Below, piece by piece: positions 50,101 through 63,092 of a stretch of 64,000 bases of DNA (its first letter is position 1; every line of letters begins with the position of its first letter). Under the pieces are notes generated by a model. The model was given only the letters and a program-made list of their open reading frames with translations, did not search any database and was not told where the DNA came from. This DNA is from Tetranychus cinnabarinus (lineage: Eukaryota > Arthropoda > Arachnida > Trombidiformes > Tetranychidae). The stretch covers positions 806,001-870,000 of the forward strand of contig WHVY01000006.1 in assembly GCA_022266195.1 (NCBI GenBank), written 5' to 3'. The translations under genes were made by a program, and so were the position numbers.

Positions 50101-53100
50101 AGATAGAATCAAGTTTCAAAGTATGATTAAATGGCCAGTATGAAGTTCATACTATGAAGCATTTGAGCCATGCTAATGACAACCCATGATAAGCTGTTAA
50201 CTCAAACATGGTTAAGCGGTTAAATTGAAGCCTTAATTTGGTTCTATTTTCATGGTTTGATCTTTTGCCATCTTTACTTATTTCTTTCCCTTTTCTCATT
50301 CTTTTGTTGTTATTTTAATAGTGAAAAAAAAGACTAAACGATCGATGATGGACTTTACCTGTTTCCGTGTTGTAATATTGCGGCCAACACAGTATTGAAC
50401 GGATTAACTTTGAAAGGCAGGAGGTGATTGAGAAAGATGGTGATAAATAAGCAAAAGCAAAAGATGATGATGAAGGATACTGAAGAGATTGAATAGCCGA
50501 TATATTCAACAACAGACAATAGTTTCCTTGGGTCAGTTTTATCCTGGTTGACCGTAAACCTCATTCTTCAAGTTTGCTCACCACTCTTTTTGTGCCTTTT
50601 TTTCAGAAAAGTGTATTTACCGGTTCATTGGACTTTCTTCCGCTTTTGATATCAAATGATTGATTAGACTCGGTGGATCACTGATTTGTTGATTGTAAAA
50701 TAACCATAACCTAAGTAATCTTAATCTACTTACTAAACTGGCTTTAATTAATAATTGGATTCACAATGTGATTTAATACATATTGGACGTTACTCACTGC
50801 TGGTATATTTAAAGGATGATCAACTTAACGACTACTGGGAATAAAGGAATGGATAAAAATGATGGAAGAAAAGTTAACCCGGTCAATTGATCTTTTTTCA
50901 CCAAATTCACCTGTTGAAATGGTAATGATAATGAAGTCAATAGGAACGTGATTATTACATTTTTGTGGCCCACAAAAAAAATAAGAAAGCTTTTCAATAG
51001 ATTTGAAATAATCTAGTGAGTATAAAAGATGGTCATAAATCTTGAATATCATGACTAATGATGGAACTATTATTAATTTGAATTTTATTTTCAACTCTTT
51101 TGTTAACAGTGTTCGGTGTCCAAAGTGAGGTTCATTTGAAAAGTCAGGATTCAACATTCAACCATTACCTTTACAATAACCTTTGATTGTTTTGCTGATC
51201 AACCCTAAAGATGCTAACAAACATTTTCAACAATGAAACTGCATAATCAAATGAAAAGATACTGTACTTGAAAATAATTTACAATTACATCATTTAATAA
51301 GTAAAAGGTAGCACCCAAATTGATTGATCATTATCACAATTCACCTATTATTATTATTAAGTGTTACTATTCACCTCGATCATCACCATCGTAATCATAA
51401 ACTCTTAAAGGTATTTATGTTGAACTTTATTAAATCCGCTTACTAATCTTAGCACAGATTAGAAACTCTCTTAACAGTTTAACACGTTTAGATGATCAGT
51501 CAACCTTATTTGGTTGTTCAACAAACCAATATCCACCAATTTAATGTGAATAACCAAATTATTAGACCCAAATCCTGTACAAATATAATAATAGTTTTAT
51601 TACAATTATCAATGAAGCTAGATAAGGTTTGATCAACTTACACTTAACTGCCACCAACTGTTACTTCACCAGATGATTTGTTTAATAAGCATTTTAAGAT
51701 GTTTAATTGTTTCATATAAATACTAATTACTGTATTAATTGGCTTATTCCCATAGATTGAATGATAATCATGTTAAATGAGGATGTTAATGGTGATGAAG
51801 CAGGAGGTGGTGGAGGAGGAGGTTTGGGTTAACCAGAAAACAAAATATAACATTTACAATCACAATGCATTAAGAGTAATAAAAGTGAATTAGTTAATAG
51901 CGTTGATTGTGATATTGTGAGTGTTTGGCGAAACGGCAATAAAACCAAAGTCAAATGTTACCGAGATAAAACCAGGTAAACGAAGCCAGAAATAAAATGT
52001 AAAACAGCAATCAACTAATAATTGATAATGTTTGATTAAACTAAAAGTTAACCTTTAATCTCAACATTATTACAGGTTTAAGACTAAAATTCAAATATTT
52101 GACATTTCCTATGTTATAAATATTATTCAAGTAATTGTCTCATTCAGATCATCGATACAAAGTTGTATTAAATAAATATTCATGTATTATAAAAGTATAT
52201 TAATATATTAATATATGGAAAAGCTGTTTCTACAGAATAGGAATTAATTGTAACAAAGTGACTAATCAAAGTGAATTTTGTACCTTTTTTGGTTATCATG
52301 ATCGTTATTTCATTGTTGGCAGTCAAGAATCTTGTTAACTTTGGTTTGTCTTGACTGTTGTTTGACTTGGAGTTTAATTGTTTTATGATCAATGACAAAT
52401 GATCATTTCTTAATTGCCAACTACAAACAATTGTCGGTTAGGAATGGTTTTTATTGGCTTTTTATCACGGGTAAAATGAATTGCTTTTTTTGATTCAATT
52501 TAAACGTCAACATAACGTTTGGCCTTTTACCTTTACCTTATAAACAATCATATTATGCATAGAAACGTTAAATATATTTATGACTGTTTGCCTTGCAGTT
52601 CAATAATGGATTTAATTTACAGGTAAAAACCAAATCCCAAGAAACAAACCAGAAAGATTAAATTACAATTAGCTTTTAACAATCGTTTTCAATCACATGT
52701 TGATCAGGTAATTTAACAGCCAGGACAAACGGGATGGAGAAAGCGCAAAGCTGGTGTAAAAAGATGGAAAAGAAAGGCGAATAAAAGTGATCGGGAAAAA
52801 AATGATGGATGTTAAATGAAGATGAAGATGATTATCAAAGAAGATGGGAGGAGGTGAGAGAAGGTAAAGGAGGGAATAAGGAGGAGGATGAAGTTGAAGG
52901 AGGTGGTAGTGAGAAGTCCTTATCAGTCCTTTTAATTAGATGTTTAATGATGGTTAATAAAGATTGTTTTGTTTATCCTTTGAGCTTGTTATATGGCATT
53001 ATAGTGTGTATTAAACCTATCAAAAAAAACAAGAAAATAAAACCCATAAGAAGTCATGAAATTAAGCAAGGAATGAAAATGGCAAAAAAATAGGAAAAGG

Positions 53101-56100
53101 AAATACCATTGATGATAATGATGATACCATAAGATGAGGTAAAGGAAAATTGCCAAATTAAGCAAAGAACAAGCATTTGGCCCAGGCCAAGGGATATTTG
53201 ATTGGCTTGATATTGTATTATTAAATAAGGTACCAAGAGGAAAATATATGATCACGAAAATAAAATTAGACTTTTTATATAATGTGATAAAAGGTCGATT
53301 TCGTGCTTAACCAATGGGCACCAAAAGTGGAAACAAAATTGGCCCGGGTTAAGATTCAAGGTAAAACGCTGGAGAAGGATGGAAATTAAGATAATTTTGT
53401 TTTTGATGTTGATGATGATGCAGATGAGAAGGATGAGATAAAGATGAGCCAAAATAAAAGGTAAAAGATGCATCAGCTTCCGTTCATATCGTTTTGTTTC
53501 TGGCCTTTCTTTTTGTTCAATCTTTTCTTTATCTTTTTTTCTTCCTCTCTCCTTGTTTTTCTGTTCTTATCCTCTTTCTCCTGATAATCTGAAATGAAAT
53601 GAAAAAGAAAAATATATTTTACTTGAAAAACGTTCAATTGTTACGTGAGTTTAAAACGTTAAGATCAAAAGCAACATGAAGACGAAAGCAAAACAAAATG
53701 ATAATGGTAATAATGATAAAGTGAATTCATAACGACTTGTGAGATAAATATCACATCATAATATTGCTAATAATAATATTTATGGAAACAAACCACAAAC
53801 ACTTTGATTATAAAAAATGAAATAAACAACAATTTGACCTTTTTTTTTGTTCTAGCCTAATAAATGAATGTTTAACACTATGTACAGTCTTCACCAAAAT
53901 TACAATTGACTTCTTCGTGATTTCATTTCTAATTAGCTTACCATTAGTTTTGTTTTTCTCTGACTGTGCCTAATCGTAACTCATTCTTACCACCAACTCT
54001 ATTAACAATAGAGCAACAACAGTCTCGAAAAAAAACTATGTAATTGGTAATTGTTTAATACCTTAAAGGCATTGAGATTTTTTTACCAAGACTGTATTTA
54101 CTGTTGAACTGGTAAAAAGAAGAGTATGAGCACTGACAGAAGAAAAAGAAAAGATGGTGATGATGATGATGAAGATGAAGAGAGTCAAGGATAATAATGA
54201 TACCAATGATTATTGTTGATTACAATTGTAATTTGGTTTGGCAAAAGGTAATTGATGTGTTTGTTGTGTACAGTAAAAAAGAAGAAGATATGGCGAGCTT
54301 ACCTTTGAACACACATTGATATTTATCATTATTTGCGTCTTTAACTAGTAATCAATAGCGTTATTCCAGTCAATTGTAATGTTAATATATAATTTGTCAT
54401 AATTGTTAAATAAAATATTGCAGTTATCTCATGAAATTTATGTCTATAACTGTATAAACACTGGAACAAGAAAAATAACGTAAAAATTAAAGATTAACAT
54501 AGGAAAATATCTTTTTTAAGACTTTATGCTTTTTGCAAAATAAGCATAAAATTAATGACAATGACCATTAGATGGCACTGATTTTAATCTTTATTTTTAA
54601 TTTTCTTGCGACTTTTGTTTGACAATTTTTGATGACAATTGTCTGTAAATTATCTTTGATTCAGTTAATACTAATTGTTTTATTCATTGGTTTCTATTTT
54701 CTTTCAATAGTAAATGCTTTCAACTGTTAATACGTAAACAAAAAGACAAATGCCTCAATGATTTTCCATTGTTTTGTGCACCTTTTTTTCATCCTTCATA
54801 CTTTTCTTGGGCCTAAGGCAATGTGTTATCTTTATCTTCTCTACCTTTGTGTATTATGTTATTATTAAGCTAATCTATTAAGCAAACCTGTAATTTGGCT
54901 ACAGTTGTTTTCAATAATGAATTAATATAATTAAAACTGACTGTTTCAGGTAAGGTACAATTGTTATTTCAATTGCTTTCCATTTTGGCCTTTAATTTTC
55001 CTTTACAAACGCAAAAAGAGCAATATTTAAGGCAATCTTTCGTGTCTGTCATCGATCTTTGTAAAAACATTTCTTTCTCTTTTTTTTCAAGAAAAAATCT
55101 TTCCTCACAAGTTGACTTAATTGTTGTTGAATTATTTCCAATTTTTGGCCTAATAGTTTCATCTGTACATTTCAAGTTCAACTCTTATTGATTCTATTCT
55201 AATTACAGGTATTGTTATTAATCATTTTTCCTCTCTCATTGAATTGATCTTCAATCTTTAACCAAACATTAACCCTTCATTTTAAAGTCACCTTTTTTTG
55301 TGCTGCCTTTGATTTAAAAACACTGTAACATCTAAAGAGATACAACTTTTAACTGACTTCAACCTACCTTAAACTTGCAAGTTACCATTGATTGATTGTA
55401 ATTGATTACAAATGTTTCAACAGCATCTAACCAGATAATTGTGTTCCCATTCATATTTCAAATGGTAATGATGAATTAAAAGTTGTATCTGTTTGTGCAG
55501 TTTATGAATTACAAAACAATTACTGATCAATCTAATCTAATTACATTTAAAAATTTCACTCAATCAAAAGGCAACTTTTCCAGTCATTATCTAAAGCAAT
55601 CTTTTTACAGTCTTCAAGTCCACAACTTGCAGTCCAATTTAATCACCATAAACAACCAGTTAAACATTTCACGAGTTAATCAAATGACCCATACACTTGA
55701 CCTTTACCTTAATTCAAACCCAACTTATCAGCAAGTGGACTTGAATAACAATAAAAGTAAAAGTAGATTGACAATGGACAATAGTTACAAAGGTTTAACC
55801 TTTCAAAGATTAAATTAAAACGAATCAAGCCAATCAGCCAATTTACCTTTTAAATACATTAACTTTTGTATCTGTTGATACATTAGATTAAATTGATTGT
55901 CAGTAAAATTGTCCATAATAATGCATTTATCCAGTGAAAGCTGGAAGAAACATCTTAAAGTGAATTGAGTATAACACACACACACACACACACAAAAAAC
56001 AGAGCTTAAGAGCCACTAATGGATATCGACTGACCATTTACGATTTAATATCTTAAAAAGATTATGTTAAACAAGTACAATTCTGATTGATACAATGTTG

Positions 56101-59100
56101 ATTACTCAATGGGCAGTCCAATTTAATCACAATACTCATCTTATTCATCATTACAATCAATACAAGACCAAGACATGGAGAAGGTAAAAAAAGTGAAACA
56201 AATATTGAAGCGTTAATGTTTCAAGCAACCTTGCAATGTCCATCAGAATCATTGACAACATTGGCATATCAAACAGAGAGAAGCTCAATACTGATTATCA
56301 ACAGTTGATGTAATCATGATAATCAATATTCAATGATCAAAATAACACCGAAAGATCAAGTAAAGAGCAAAAAAAACTCAACTAACGTGTTTTTGGCATA
56401 AATTTCATCCCAAGATACTTACCTTTTTTTGCTTCTTTTCAAGTCATCTTGACGATTGTTGTATTGTGCCAGTGTTTAAAATACCTCACGCCAGGATTAA
56501 AAATGAACAAAGCATGAGAAAAGGTGAAAAATATTTGGGTAAAAAAAACATTGAAAAAAAGGTTAACTCACAAAAGGGCGAGATTTAACATAGGGAATGT
56601 TAATGCACTTGAATGTTATCAATATTATTACTTACCATTGTTGTTATCATTAATGTTATTATTTAACCTGTACAACAATGTTACCAGTTTAATCCACCGT
56701 TAAGCTTAAATCTTGTCGTGTGTAGTTGCATGTTAAGCTTTTAAATCGTTGAGCCGCAACTTTCAAGTTAAGCGCTCTTTTTTACTTGATTGGATTTAAC
56801 CAGTAAGAAACGAAGGGGGGAAACAGAGAGAAAGAAAGAGAATTGTTTCTCCATTTTTTTTCTTGTAACTTACGCTTTTTTTACTTAATCTTGTAATAGT
56901 TTGGGGCTGTTTTTGTTGCCATTATTGTATTTTTTTGTGTGTGTGTGTAACATTTTACATTGGCTGGTGTTGAACAAGATTGGTAAAAATGGTTACTCAC
57001 GATAATGGGAGCGCCAAGGTGAAAGCTCAATGTTTAATTACAAAGGTAAATCTTTCTTTGGTATTGCTTGCTTTTTTTATATATTTATATATCAATGCCT
57101 TTATCCTGTTTAAATGATGTTATTTTACTTCTTACTTACAGGTTTTACTTTACAACTGATTGTACTTTTGGTTGGACTGGATATGTATCTTGGTATATAA
57201 AATGGTTGATATAGTTGGCACTCATTAGAATGACTGGAGGGCTTCTCGATGTTCATCATTATCATTATCTAAAGCCTATTCTTTACCTCCTACTCTTTAC
57301 TCTAAAACTTTCTGTTTTTTTCTCTCTCTTCTCTTCTCTTCTTTTTCTTTTTACCTTGTGTTTCCATCAGCATTACCTGTGCGTGTAAAACTTTCCCATA
57401 GAAAAGTGTACCTATTTTTTCAATAGTATAAGTGTGTATGTACGTTTTTTCCCAGGACTTTCAATGTTCATCATCATTCTTTCTTCTTGGTTATGTATGT
57501 TATTTTGTGTTCTAAGTGACTGTAAATGAAATAATATTGTATATAAGGAGACTAACCAAGTGTAATTTACATCAAATTAGACTGTTACTTAATGTCGTCT
57601 CTTTTCAGTACAGATTAATGTAATTAAGAAACCATAAGAAATTAATTTGCGTTTTTTTTGTTAATGTTACAGGTTCTTTGAAAAGATGGCTAATAATTTG
57701 ATGCAACATAAAATTTTTATTTCAATGTATTTTGATCTGATCATTGACCGTAAGGAAATGGCCTTTTTTTAACTTCTCTTTAGTTCATCTTGACCTTTAA
57801 CATACACTTTCTTTTCATTGAATCTGGTTGTTTCAGAAAATTTTTAAAACACCTTTTCATTAGTCGCTTTGTATTGATATTATTAAGGATTGAGGATTTT
57901 CATTCTTTCATTTGTTAATGTTTGATCAGGGAAGAATTAAGTTTAAGATGTTACCTTTTCAAGTTGAGACAGGTTATCAAGTTGATAGTAATGACGATGA
58001 TGATGGGAAGTAAGAAATAGACAATAAAAGTTAAATAGTAAACAGAGGTAAAAAAGAAAGGTTATAAAAGGCAGGGCTTAAAGGTAAGTTGAGAAGACAT
58101 TTTTTTCATCATCTTGAGATGGGAAAAGATGAAGATGAATACGAGATGAAGTGAAGCAAAAGAAAGTGAAAAATGAATCAATACTAATACATATTATACT
58201 CCTTTTTTTAGTCTTCATTTGGGTTTGGGTTTTTGTTTATCTTTACTTTATTTACCTGGATTCATTTTATTATTATCATTGTTATTATTATCTGTGAGAT
58301 TTCAATCAATATTGACTTAAATTGTTGAAGAATTGAAGAAAAATAAAAGAAAAGTCAAAGGAAGAAAAAGAAATCAGAATAACAAAGAAACCAGAAATAA
58401 ATAAAATAACGAAAAGGAAAAAAAAGGTTTAATTCCTAATAGAGATGAACATTCTGGTAGCTTTACACATTTCTTTTGTCAAAACCGATGGCTGTTAATT
58501 TGTTAATCTAATCACATTTAAACCCAAGGATCATCTAGTCTGATTGAAATTACTAAAACAAACACAGATGATACCTATTTAAAATTTGTAAAATATTAAC
58601 ACAATAAGATACTAACCCAAGTTGATTGTTGAATGTAAATCTTTTTAAATCACTGTGAGAGACAGACAGATAAGATTAAAGTTGCTCAGCTAATTAGTCG
58701 AGACCATCTTGACCAAAGTGGACCGTCCATCGGATCAACTAATTGTATTAAATAGATGTTTATTTACTAGAGATTAAAAAAATGAGGATTAGCTTTGAAA
58801 AGAAGCAAAAAACTGGTTCCGAAAGTCAAATGCTTAACTGTGTTCCCTTTTTTTCCTTTAGATGGCGACTCAACAGTAGATGGGAATGTTGAGTGAGATG
58901 AAGATGAGTGAGAAGGTAAACTTTACTATTCACTTTGAGTATAGCTTGAGAGGAAAGAAGTAAAATTGTTCATTTTCAAATTTGCTGTTCTTCTGGTTAC
59001 ATTTTTTGAAACTTGTTTTTTCTTCTCTTGGATATAATGACTTTTTTTTATTTATTATTAACAGCATGAATTTAACAATAAAAAACCTGAAGTGTTTGTT

Positions 59101-59249
59101 TCATCAACATGTAACAGCAACATCATCAGCATCAAATGGAATAAAAACAACAACATTATTATCTTCTACTTGATATCTACTATGAACGTTTGTTTTTGTG
59201 AATCTTGTTGTTTTCCTTTTTACTTTGTTTATAATTTAAACATCTTTAG
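47101..59249. other. Gene desert, second part, immediately upstream of the Toll receptor
   Basis: About 12 kb with no supported protein gene. ORFs of 60-111 codons (for example 55483-55818, Asn/Gln/Leu-rich) lack domains. It contains a CA run (about 55976-55994), a GT run (about 56936-56949) and many AAGGTAA-type motifs. Just before the Toll ATG, a pyrimidine/AT stretch ends in TTTAG at 59249, which could be the acceptor of a 5' UTR intron. If so, part of this region is transcribed. Confidence 0.5.
55976..55994. repeat. CA dinucleotide microsatellite
   Basis: Uninterrupted CA repeats of about 19 bases, followed by an A run. Confidence 0.9.
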
Positions 59250-62200
59250 ATGGAAACAAAAGTATCTATGTATATAATAGTGTTATATATATTAATGGTG
59301 ACTCTCAGGGTAACCAAAGGTACCCAATATATTGCCCCAGGAGAGTGTAAATGGTCACATATATCATCACTAAAGTTTGATGTGTCATTAACATGTAATA
59401 TAGGATACCTGAGTCCATCTTCGTCGTCTTCATCGTCATCTTCATCTTACTCATCTTCAAGTTCATCATTTTCATCATCAGGCTCCATGAATCATGGCCT
59501 TAACCTAAGTCTCATCCAAGCTGACCACACTATTAGTCTAACGTTGATCTGTGATGATTCCTTTGCTGAATCCAAATTGGATAATTCGTCCCTTTCCCAT
59601 TTACGGAATCTTAAATCTTTAACTATTGAAGCCTGTCAGTTGTCCTATCTTAATGGTGATGAGCTTAGCGGACTAGAATCGCTGAGAAATTTAACCATTC
59701 GATCATATGTACCAACCAGAGGATATCGAACATTATGGTTAAATCATTCATCTCTTAAACATCTTCGTAAATTAGAGCAGCTTGATTTAGGCTTCAATAA
59801 TTTGGTTGACCTTCCTGCTGATCTCTTTTGTCCTCTTACAAGCCTCAAAGTTCTCAACTTGACTCACAATTCCATTGCTGGCTTTGGTAGCCTCGGAGTT
59901 GTTGATCATACTTTTGGTCATCTGTGTTCCCAAGAATTACAGGAATTGGATTTATCCTTTAATCGAATTGATTTCATTTCTCAAACTGGTGTAGCCAATT
60001 TGAAAAATTTACGTTCCTTGTATCTTCAAAACAACCAGATCGCAGAGGTTTCCGAGATCTCATTGTCAGCCTTACATCGCTTGCAAATAATCAATCTTGC
60101 CAGCAATCAACTAAATCATCTTCCATCCCGTCTATTTCGTGATTCCATTGAATTACAAGAATTACATTTACAAAATAATTCTATTGCTTCACTTGAATCA
60201 GGTCTTCTCGGTGGACTCTCAAAACTACTTCTACTCAATTTGAGTTATAATCAAATCTCTTCTGAAAATATTAACAGTGAAACTTTTGCAGACCTCATTC
60301 GTGTAATTATTCTTGATTTAAGTCACAACCGATTAACACGTATTGATAAATTATTCTTCGTAAATTTATATTCCCTTCAAAAGCTTAATTTGGCTCACAA
60401 TCAGATAACCTTTATCGAAGACTATTCTTTTGCTCTTCTTTACAATCTTCATATTCTCATCCTTGATGGTAATGGGTTGGTTAAAATTGATCCATATACC
60501 TTCAATGGTCCCAATCTTCTCAGAGGATTATCATTAAATGCCAATTCACTCACTGCTATACACCGAGATGCCTTCAAGAATTGTAGTTCACTTCAAGATC
60601 TTCAATTAGCCTCCAATAATTTAAAAGAAATCCCGTCAGCTATATCACATCTCATGGAACTGACAAATCTTGATCTATCAGACAACAAAATTGTTGGTAT
60701 CAACAGTACATCTTCTGGTAACATCAACAGTGACAATGCCATCACCATGATTAATTTGAAACATCTTACTCGATTAGATCTGTCAAAAAATAAGATTTCC
60801 AATCTAAGTAGAAACTTTTTCAAAGATTTACCAAGTTTACAGTATCTTGATCTCTCGGGTAACCTGTTAAACGGTCTGGAACCAGGTTTATTTGATGATT
60901 CTGCTCCAACTCTCACAACAATCTTACTCCAAGACAATAAATTAACTGACATCAATGGTCTATTCATTAATCTCATTAACTTGAGGCATCTTAATGTATC
61001 TCGCAATTCAATACTTTGGTTTGAGTATGCTTTTATACCCGAAAGTTTACTAATCCTTGATGCTCACAGTAACGTTATTGAAGAGTTGAGTAATTACTAT
61101 AAAGTGGAAAGACGCTGTACATATCTGGACTTTTCTCACAATCACATTTATAAAGAGATCAATACTTGGTCAATTCCAAACAGCACTGAAACGCTGCTTC
61201 TCAACAATAACAATCTAACCAGCATTCTTCCAATGACTTTTGCCACCAAAGTAAATTTAAAGCACGTTGACCTGCGATACAATCGTCTCTCAAGCCTAGA
61301 CATGAATGCCTTCCGTTTTAAATCAATTCCATCAAGTCGACCTTTACCTCATTTCTTAATTTCTAATAATCCATTTTACTGTGATTGTAATATGGAATGG
61401 TTACAACGGGTGAACAAAGATGAAACACGTCAATATCCATTGGTCAGAGATCTTGATCGTATTACTTGTCAACTTCCTTTTGTCCGTGAGTCAACATATT
61501 TGCCTTTGGTTAAAGCAAACTCATCAAATTTCTTGTGCAAATATAAGACCCATTGTTTTGCTCTCTGCCATTGCTGTGAATTTGATGCTTGTGATTGTAA
61601 AATGACTTGCCCCGACAATTGTACTTGTTATTATGATCAAACTTGGGCCACCAACATTGTTGATTGTTCCCGTCGAGAATATGTTCATGTTCCTTCTCGA
61701 ATTCCCATGGATGTAACTGATTTGTATCTCGATGGTAATCAACTTTCATCTCTTTCCAGTCATACCTTTATTGGACGTAAAAATATGTTAACCCTTTACC
61801 TTAACAACAGTGGTATTCATTCCATTGCCAATCGAACCTTTAATGGTTTACAAGTTTTACAAGTTCTCCATTTGGAACATAACTATATAACAACTTTAAA
61901 TGGATTTGAGTTTGAATCACTCTCACGACTCCGTGAGCTTCATCTTCACCACAACCGGATCTCCTTTATTAACAGCCGTACATTCAGCAATTTAACCTCT
62001 CTTCAGGTTCTTCATTTAGAGGATAATTTTATTTCTGATTATGCTGTCTGGTCACTCAACTACAATCAACATTTAATGGTTGTCCATATTTCAAATAATC
62101 TGTGGTCCTGTCGGTGTGATTTTGTTTCACGATTACGTGATTGGATGAGAAACGAGGCTGCCTATGTGAAAGATAAAGATACAATTAGATGTCATTACAA

Positions 62201-63068
62201 TAATACAACAATAGGTCCATTTATTTGGCAATTAAATTCATCTAAGTGCACCAATTACAGTGATATAAGTAATCATCGTGGTTTGATTGATTCACATGGT
62301 GGTTTTAGTGGTGGTAACAGTGTTGTGATCGGCGGTTCATTATCAAGAGAAGGTTCACCTTCAACCTTTGCTAATGAAGTTTCTTTCTTCCAAAACTCTT
62401 TGGTTCAAAGTTATATGCCTCTGACCATTGGATTGATAGCTGGTATTGTGGCTATCATTTTAATCATCGTTCTCATCACCATTTACCATAAAGAAATTAA
62501 AGTATGGATCTATTCCAATTATGGATTTAGATTTTTCCAAAAGTCACATTACCCACCAGAAACAGAGCGATTGTTTGATGGATTTGTTTCATATTGTAAA
62601 AAAGACGAAGCTTTTATATCACAAATATTGGCTCCAGAATTGGAGTGCGGTCATCCACCATACCGTTTGTGCCTTCGTTACCGTGACCTTCCAGTTACTG
62701 AGTACGTCGCCGAAGCCATATCCGAGGCCATTGAATCCTCCCATCGGACCATAATACTATTGTCTGATCAATATTATAAATCAGATTCGTGTCATTTTGA
62801 ACTTAAAGTTGCCCACCAAGAATGCCAAGTGAATCTTAACCACAAGATAATTGTTGTGGTTTTGGATAAGAATAGTTTAAATCATTTGGATGCTGATTCC
62901 AAATTATGTATCCGTTCATCACCAATCATTCATTGGGGCGATCGTCGATTCTGGGAGAAGTTAAGATACGCCATGCCGCCCGGTCGAGGGCTTAGTAAAC
63001 CACTTAATTGTCCTGACGTAAGGGCAAGTATAGATTTCAAAAGAGCCATCAACTTACATGCTGTGTAA
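59250..63068 (+). CDS. Toll-like (long): Toll receptor, long type (Tollo/Toll-6/Toll-7/18-wheeler class)
   Basis: One uninterrupted exon of 1272 codons, as in the intronless Drosophila long Tolls. It has a signal peptide (about 1-24), an unusual Ser-only tract (55-79), and a long ectodomain of about twenty leucine-rich repeats. An LRR C-cap with CDCNMEW follows (about 708-765), then a Cys-rich second N-cap (CPDNCTC, about 786), a few more repeats and a second C-cap (WSCRCDF, about 951). A transmembrane helix lies at about 1057-1080 and a cytosolic TIR domain at about 1108-1250. The TIR domain has box 1 FDGFVSYC, box 2 LCLRYRDLPVTEYV and box 3 FWEKLRYAMP. Two cysteine clusters outside the membrane mark the multi-cysteine (protostome) Toll type. 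The cytosolic tail after TIR is short, unlike the long tails of Tollo or Toll-6. The likely role is cell-surface signalling in patterning or immunity. Confidence 0.95.
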   Translation: METKVSMYIIVLYILMVTLRVTKGTQYIAPGECKWSHISSLKFDVSLTCNIGYLSPSSSSSSSSSSYSSSSSSFSSSGSMNHGLNLSLIQADHTISLTLICDDSFAESKLDNSSLSHLRNLKSLTIEACQLSYLNGDELSGLESLRNLTIRSYVPTRGYRTLWLNHSSLKHLRKLEQLDLGFNNLVDLPADLFCPLTSLKVLNLTHNSIAGFGSLGVVDHTFGHLCSQELQELDLSFNRIDFISQTGVANLKNLRSLYLQNNQIAEVSEISLSALHRLQIINLASNQLNHLPSRLFRDSIELQELHLQNNSIASLESGLLGGLSKLLLLNLSYNQISSENINSETFADLIRVIILDLSHNRLTRIDKLFFVNLYSLQKLNLAHNQITFIEDYSFALLYNLHILILDGNGLVKIDPYTFNGPNLLRGLSLNANSLTAIHRDAFKNCSSLQDLQLASNNLKEIPSAISHLMELTNLDLSDNKIVGINSTSSGNINSDNAITMINLKHLTRLDLSKNKISNLSRNFFKDLPSLQYLDLSGNLLNGLEPGLFDDSAPTLTTILLQDNKLTDINGLFINLINLRHLNVSRNSILWFEYAFIPESLLILDAHSNVIEELSNYYKVERRCTYLDFSHNHIYKEINTWSIPNSTETLLLNNNNLTSILPMTFATKVNLKHVDLRYNRLSSLDMNAFRFKSIPSSRPLPHFLISNNPFYCDCNMEWLQRVNKDETRQYPLVRDLDRITCQLPFVRESTYLPLVKANSSNFLCKYKTHCFALCHCCEFDACDCKMTCPDNCTCYYDQTWATNIVDCSRREYVHVPSRIPMDVTDLYLDGNQLSSLSSHTFIGRKNMLTLYLNNSGIHSIANRTFNGLQVLQVLHLEHNYITTLNGFEFESLSRLRELHLHHNRISFINSRTFSNLTSLQVLHLEDNFISDYAVWSLNYNQHLMVVHISNNLWSCRCDFVSRLRDWMRNEAAYVKDKDTIRCHYNNTTIGPFIWQLNSSKCTNYSDISNHRGLIDSHGGFSGGNSVVIGGSLSREGSPSTFANEVSFFQNSLVQSYMPLTIGLIAGIVAIILIIVLITIYHKEIKVWIYSNYGFRFFQKSHYPPETERLFDGFVSYCKKDEAFISQILAPELECGHPPYRLCLRYRDLPVTEYVAEAISEAIESSHRTIILLSDQYYKSDSCHFELKVAHQECQVNLNHKIIVVVLDKNSLNHLDADSKLCIRSSPIIHWGDRRFWEKLRYAMPPGRGLSKPLNCPDVRASIDFKRAINLHAV

Positions 63069-63086
63069 ATATTTCGTTGTACATAA

Positions 63087-63092
63087 AATAAA
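63087..63092 (+). terminator. Poly(A) signal of the Toll gene
   Basis: AATAAA 18 bases after the stop codon, followed by a T-rich stretch, indicating a very short 3' UTR if used. Confidence 0.5.

Noticed and set aside
52809..53093. 94-codon ORF starting with an acidic GAGGAAG-rich stretch
   Set aside because: Composition follows a purine-rich simple-sequence patch. No homology recognised.
55483..55818. 111-codon Asn/Gln/Leu-rich ORF preceded by an acceptor-like GTGCAG
   Set aside because: Low complexity, no domain, and no partner exon found.
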